DNA of 64,000 nucleotides, taken from the NCBI GenBank assembly GCA_963781495.1, contig CAWAFX010000002.1:930001-994000 (forward strand), written 5' to 3'. The position numbers were made by a program, and so were the translations under genes. The notes below the pieces were generated by a model. The model saw only the letters and a list, made by a program, of their open reading frames with translations. It was not told the DNA's origin and did no database searches. This document shows positions 60,649 to 64,000 of this stretch, piece by piece (within the stretch, counting starts at the first letter, position 1; each line of letters opens with the position of its first letter). This stretch comes from Mayfieldus sp963781495 (lineage in GTDB: Bacteria > Actinomycetota > Thermoleophilia > Solirubrobacterales > 70-9).

Positions 60649-60649
60649 G

Positions 60650-61495
60650 CTAGGCCCCCCGCGCCATCCTCTGCTTGCGCTCCGGCACCCTCTGCTCGTC
60701 TGCCTGGGCCCAGACCGCGTCCAGGAAGGCGCAGAGCTCGGCGTTGAGGCGCTCCGGCCGGGTGCGCCATTCGAAGAGTGAGTTGGCGTCGAGCGCCTGC
60801 GCGTTGGGCAGCTCGCGGGTCAGCATCCCGGCATCGCTGAACGGGTGCAGGGGATCGTTGGGATGGCCGACGATCAGCGCCGGCTGCTCGATCCCGCGCC
60901 GCTCGAGGCTGCGCGGCGAGGTCTCGCCGGCCAGCAGTCCCTCGAGGACCGCGAGCGACGGCCCGGGGCGCTGGCGCACCCAGTCGAGGCCGAGGTCGAG
61001 GAGGAAGTTGGTGCGGGGGATCATCGAGGTGAAGCTGGAGAGCCCCTCGAAGACGGGGCGGCCGAAGCGCAGGCCGAGCAGGATCGGGGCGAAGATCGCC
61101 GCCACGGCGGCGAGCGCGTTGTCGAGCACCGGCATCTCGATGAACAGCGCCTGCACACGGTCGGGAAAGCGGACCGCCGTCTCGAGGCCGACGTTGGCCC
61201 CGAGCGAGGTGCCGCCGACCACCGCCGAGTCGAGCTCGAGGTGGTCGAGCAGGGCGTTGACCTGATAGCCGAACAGCGGCATCGAGTAGCGCTGCATGTC
61301 CTCGGGCCGGTCCGAGCGGCCGTGCCCGAGCAGGTCGAGCGCGATCACCCGGTTGCCGCGCTCGGCCAGCGCCGGGCCGAGGCGCTCGAACATGCGCCGG
61401 CTCATCAGCAGGCCGTGGATCAGGACGATCGGCCGGTCCCCGGCCCCGTACTCGTCGTATGAGAGCCGGTAGCCCTCGTAGGTGAACTCGCCCAT
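60650..61495 (-). CDS. Alpha/beta-fold hydrolase
   Basis: The 281-residue protein has the oxyanion strand PIVLIHGLLMSRRMFERLGP, LDLLGHGRSDRPEDMQRYS, the nucleophile elbow GGTSLGANVGLETAVRFPDR and the acid strand ALIVGHPNDPLHPFSDAGM. Where the catalytic His normally stands near the C-terminus, the segment reads ALDANSLFEWRTRPERL with no His, so activity is in doubt or the His comes from elsewhere. It is co-transcribed with the DUF3105 gene. Confidence 0.85.
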   Translation of the reverse strand: MGEFTYEGYRLSYDEYGAGDRPIVLIHGLLMSRRMFERLGPALAERGNRVIALDLLGHGRSDRPEDMQRYSMPLFGYQVNALLDHLELDSAVVGGTSLGANVGLETAVRFPDRVQALFIEMPVLDNALAAVAAIFAPILLGLRFGRPVFEGLSSFTSMIPRTNFLLDLGLDWVRQRPGPSLAVLEGLLAGETSPRSLERRGIEQPALIVGHPNDPLHPFSDAGMLTRELPNAQALDANSLFEWRTRPERLNAELCAFLDAVWAQADEQRVPERKQRMARGA

Positions 61496-61540
61496 CGGAC
61501 GCGCCAGTGTAGATGAGCGGGTCGGTCGCCTCAGGGGTTC

Positions 61541-62452
61541 TCAGGCGCGGCTGGCGGCCGGCTGGTGCCCGCTGCGCTCCCACGGCCGGGCGGCCCGCAG
61601 GGCGCCCAGCACCGCCCGGGTCGCGGGCGCCTTGTTGAGGGCGTAGAAGTGGATTCCGGGGGCGCCGCCGAGCAGCAGGTCGGTGCACTGCTGGGCGGCG
61701 TAGGCGACGCCGAGCTCGAACTCCGCCGCCTCGTCGCCCCCGAGGGCCGCGAAGGCCTGCTCGAGCGGCTCGGGGATCGAGGCGTCGCAGAGGCTGCAGA
61801 TCTTCTTCGTCTGCGCATAGCTTGCGATCGGGATCACGCCGGCGAGGATCGGGACCTCGATGCCCTTCGCCCGCGCAGCCTCGACGAAGTCGAAGTAGAG
61901 CCGGTTGTCGAAGAACAGCTGCGTGATCAGAAAGCTGGCGCCGTTGTCGACCTTCGACTTCAGGTAGGTGAGGTCGGAGTCGAGGTCGGTGGCCTCGGGA
62001 TGGACCTCGGGAAAGCAGGCGCCGCCGATCGCAAAGCCGTAGTTGTCGGCGATGAAGCCGGTCAGCTCGGCGGCGCTGCCGAGCCCCCCTTCAGGTTGGA
62101 CGAAGTCGGTCTGGCCCCGCGGTGGGTCTCCACGCAGCGCCAGCACGTTCTCGACCCCGGCCTCGCGGACGCTGTCGAGGACCGAGCGCAGGCCCTCTGC
62201 GGTCTCGCCGACGCAGCTCAGGTGCGCCATCGTCTCCAGGCCGAGCTCGTTCTGGAGCAGGTCGACGGTTGCGACGGTGCCCTCGCGGGTCGAGCCGCCG
62301 GCCCCGTAGGTGACCGAGGCGTACTCCAGCTCCAGCTCGGCGAGCTGGCGCGCGGTGTCGAGCAGCTGGTCGCGCCCCGCATCGGTCTTCGGGGGGAAGA
62401 ACTCGACCGAGAAGCAGGGGCGCTTCGACTCGATGATGGCGTCGATTCGCAT
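61541..62452 (-). CDS. metF: Methylenetetrahydrofolate reductase
   Basis: MetF reduces 5,10-methylene-THF to 5-methyl-THF for methionine synthesis with a flavin. The 303-residue protein has PCFSVEFFPPKTDAGRDQL, SVTYGAGGSTREGTVA, ENVLALRGDPPRG, ACFPEVHPEA, FLITQLFFDN and VPILAGVIPIASYAQ. ATG 62452 is chosen; the longer frame upstream crosses the divergent alkyltransferase-like gene. Confidence 0.95.
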   Translation of the reverse strand: MRIDAIIESKRPCFSVEFFPPKTDAGRDQLLDTARQLAELELEYASVTYGAGGSTREGTVATVDLLQNELGLETMAHLSCVGETAEGLRSVLDSVREAGVENVLALRGDPPRGQTDFVQPEGGLGSAAELTGFIADNYGFAIGGACFPEVHPEATDLDSDLTYLKSKVDNGASFLITQLFFDNRLYFDFVEAARAKGIEVPILAGVIPIASYAQTKKICSLCDASIPEPLEQAFAALGGDEAAEFELGVAYAAQQCTDLLLGGAPGIHFYALNKAPATRAVLGALRAARPWERSGHQPAASRA

Positions 62453-62536
62453 CCGGGGCAGGGTAGAGGAGGGCTTCGGCAGGGGCGGCGATTGGCCTGC
62501 ATCGCCTCGACGGCAGGGGGCGACTATGGTCGGCCG

Positions 62537-62839
62537 GTGGCCGACGCCCGCAGCGCCGAGATCCTCCGCCTGGTGCGGTCGGTCCCGCCCGGGCATGTGA
62601 CGACCTACGGCGACCTCTGCCCGGGGGCGCCCCGCTTCGCCGGCGCCGTGCTGGCGGCCTGCGACGACCCCGGCGTTCCCTGGCAGCGGGTCGTGCGGGC
62701 CGACGGGTCGCTGGCCAAGGGCGACCGCCAGCGGGCGCTGCTGGCCCGCGAGGGGGTCCCGCTGCGTGGCCGCCGCGTCGACATGCGGGCGGCATGGGTG
62801 GACGTCGCGGCCCTGGGCGAGCCCGCCGCACGGCGCTAG
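62537..62839 (+). CDS. Alkyltransferase-like (ATL) DNA-binding protein
   Basis: The 100-residue protein has the MGMT C-terminal fold (EILRLVRSVPPGHVTTYGDL, PRFAGAVLAACDDPGVPWQR). The active-site PCHR is PWQR: Trp replaces the acceptor Cys, as in ATL proteins, and Gln replaces His. ATLs bind alkylated guanine without repairing it and hand it to nucleotide-excision repair. The GTG start at 62537 is divergent from metF, 84 bp apart. Confidence 0.85.
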   Translation: MADARSAEILRLVRSVPPGHVTTYGDLCPGAPRFAGAVLAACDDPGVPWQRVVRADGSLAKGDRQRALLAREGVPLRGRRVDMRAAWVDVAALGEPAARR

Positions 62840-62850
62840 GCTGGCCGCCG

Positions 62851-64000
62851 ATGGGAGCAGTCGACGTCAACGCCCTGCTCGGCCGGGTCGGGCTTCCAGA
62901 GCCGGTCACCGAGCTCGCCGCCCGCGACTGGGACGCGGTGATCGTCGGCGGCGGCCACAACGGGCTGACCGCCGCCGCCTACCTCGCCGGCGCCGGCCAG
63001 CGGGTGCTGGTGCTCGAACGCCGCGAACAGCTCGGCGGCGCCTGCACGCTCGAGCAGCCGTTCGAGGACCAGCGCTACCTGGTCAGCCCCTGCGCCTACG
63101 TCGTCGGGCTCCTCGACGATCTCGTGGTCTCCGAGCTCGGCCTGGCCGACTACGGGTACCGCGTCTTTCCGGCCGACCCGAACCTCTGGTGCCCGTTTGC
63201 GGACGGCAGTTCGTTCGCCGAGTTCCTCGACGACGAAGCGACCGCCGGCCACATGCGCGCCAACGGCTTCTCGGAGGACGACATCAAGGGCCTGTTCGCC
63301 TACGAGGAGCTCTTCGACCGGATCCGCCTGCGCCTGCGCCACGGCGACGCCGGCGACACCTGGCTCGGCTCCTCGCCGAGCCGCGAGCGGCTGGAGGAGA
63401 TCCTCGGCGACGAGGAGATGATCGCGGTCGTCTTCGAGGAGTCGATCGTCGCGACGATCGACCGCTACGTCGGCGACGAGCGGTTGCGCCATGCTCTCTT
63501 CGGGCAGGGGATCATCGGCGCCTCGGTCGGCCCCGAGGATCCGGGCACCGCCTCGGTGAAGCTGATGCACCATCAGGGCGACCTGCTGGGCCTGGGCTCG
63601 GTCTGGGGCTACGTCGAGGGTGGCATGGGGCGGATCTCGTTCGCGATCGCCGCGGCCGCGCAGGATGCCGGAGCCGTGCTGGCCGCCGGTGTACCGGTGG
63701 CGGCGATCGTGCCCGGGGAGGGGGTCGAGCTGGAGAGCGGCGAGCTGATCCGGGCCCGCAGCGTGATCTGCAACGCCGACCCGAAGCGGGCGCTGGCGAT
63801 GCTCTCCGCCGCCGAGCTGCCGCCGCCGTTCCGCGCCCGGCTCGAGGAGTGGCGGGTCAGCTCTCCGGTGGTCAAGCTCAACGCCGGCCTGAAGAGGATG
63901 CCTACCTTCGAGGCCGCCGGCGATCTCGACCCGGGGCGGGCGATGGTGACGATCGCCCAGGGTCCGGAGGCGGGCCAGGAGGCCTTCGCGGCCTTCCAGC
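62851..64000 (+). CDS. FAD-dependent oxidoreductase (phytoene-desaturase/PYROXD2-like), C-terminus off the right edge
   Basis: The 383 residues visible include a Rossmann FAD motif (WDAVIVGGGHNGLTAAAYLA, VLVLERREQLGGACTLEQP), the family part RYLVSPCAYVVGLLDDLVV and SVWGYVEGGMGRISFAIAAA. It resembles the PYROXD2/carotenoid-desaturase-like oxidoreductases. The frame is open to the window end. ATG 62851 lies 11 bp after the ATL stop. The substrate is unknown. Confidence 0.85.
   Translation, partial: MGAVDVNALLGRVGLPEPVTELAARDWDAVIVGGGHNGLTAAAYLAGAGQRVLVLERREQLGGACTLEQPFEDQRYLVSPCAYVVGLLDDLVVSELGLADYGYRVFPADPNLWCPFADGSSFAEFLDDEATAGHMRANGFSEDDIKGLFAYEELFDRIRLRLRHGDAGDTWLGSSPSRERLEEILGDEEMIAVVFEESIVATIDRYVGDERLRHALFGQGIIGASVGPEDPGTASVKLMHHQGDLLGLGSVWGYVEGGMGRISFAIAAAAQDAGAVLAAGVPVAAIVPGEGVELESGELIRARSVICNADPKRALAMLSAAELPPPFRARLEEWRVSSPVVKLNAGLKRMPTFEAAGDLDPGRAMVTIAQGPEAGQEAFAAFQ

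Overview
The window is high-GC DNA from an actinobacterium, most likely class Thermoleophilia (Solirubrobacterales-like). The class assignment is an inference from gene content and style; the phylum is well supported by a replication-origin block and a kinase/phosphatase/cell-shape operon with actinobacterial gene order. GTG and TTG starts are frequent. Many neighbouring genes overlap by ATGA, GTGA, TTGA or TGATG, which suggests widespread translational coupling.

Layout. (1) 1-8140: a minus-strand operon of three membrane or envelope genes, an aminotransferase plus a first D-Ala-D-Ala-ligase-like gene, a bifunctional-nuclease-family gene, a winged-helix regulator and a DMT transporter. (2) 8199-9178: a cassette of three small unrecognised genes (internal-repeat protein, zinc-ribbon/HTH protein, 54-residue basic protein). 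(3) 9441-12190: a small island bounded by a 42-bp duplication of the 3' half of tRNA-Ile. It carries one secreted beta-helix protein and, inside it, the 3' half of a tRNA-Asp followed by a related arm sequence. (4) 12228-26207: the origin block, with rpmH-rnpA-yidD-yidC-jag-rsmG-parA-parB on minus and dnaA-dnaN-recF-DUF721-gyrB-gyrA on plus. A candidate oriC lies between dnaA and dnaN and a parS-like site lies at the rnpA/yidD junction. (5) 26230-30543: a frameshifted SDR gene, a candidate structured RNA with a 14-codon ORF, HNH endonuclease, pheA and two membrane proteins. (6) 30666-40495: an operon of a Ser/Thr kinase with a polytopic membrane domain, fhaA, fhaB, pstP, rodA, pbpA, PASTA kinase pknB and a second ddl, closed by hairpin terminators. 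A third kinase converges on it. (7) 42114-46276: DsbA-like, DJ-1-like, purM, uppP and dedA genes. (8) 46369-56866: an exopolysaccharide locus (CapD-like dehydratase/epimerase, LytR_C and FlgD-like proteins, O-antigen ligase/polymerase, flippase, three glycosyltransferases, sugar-phosphate transferase). Two of its genes carry apparent frameshifts. (9) 56940-64000: an RTX-repeat secreted protein, GNAT and FemAB-like acyltransferases, DUF3105, a hydrolase, metF, an alkyltransferase-like protein and a partial FAD oxidoreductase.

How the parts fit. Replication initiation (dnaA, dnaN, DUF721), segregation (parAB, parS) and supercoiling (gyrBA) sit beside a phospho-signalling module that controls elongation-type wall synthesis (RodA, PbpA, PknB, FHA proteins, PstP, Ddl, UppP). 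The polysaccharide locus supplies surface glycans using the same undecaprenyl carrier.

The most unusual items are the composite tRNA-Ile/tRNA-Asp attachment-site island, the structured RNA after the SDR gene, the repeated insert in the O-antigen ligase gene and the polytopic kinase. No CRISPR array, rRNA, transposase or integrase gene was seen. Four apparent frameshifts could be pseudogenes or sequencing errors; this cannot be decided from the sequence alone.
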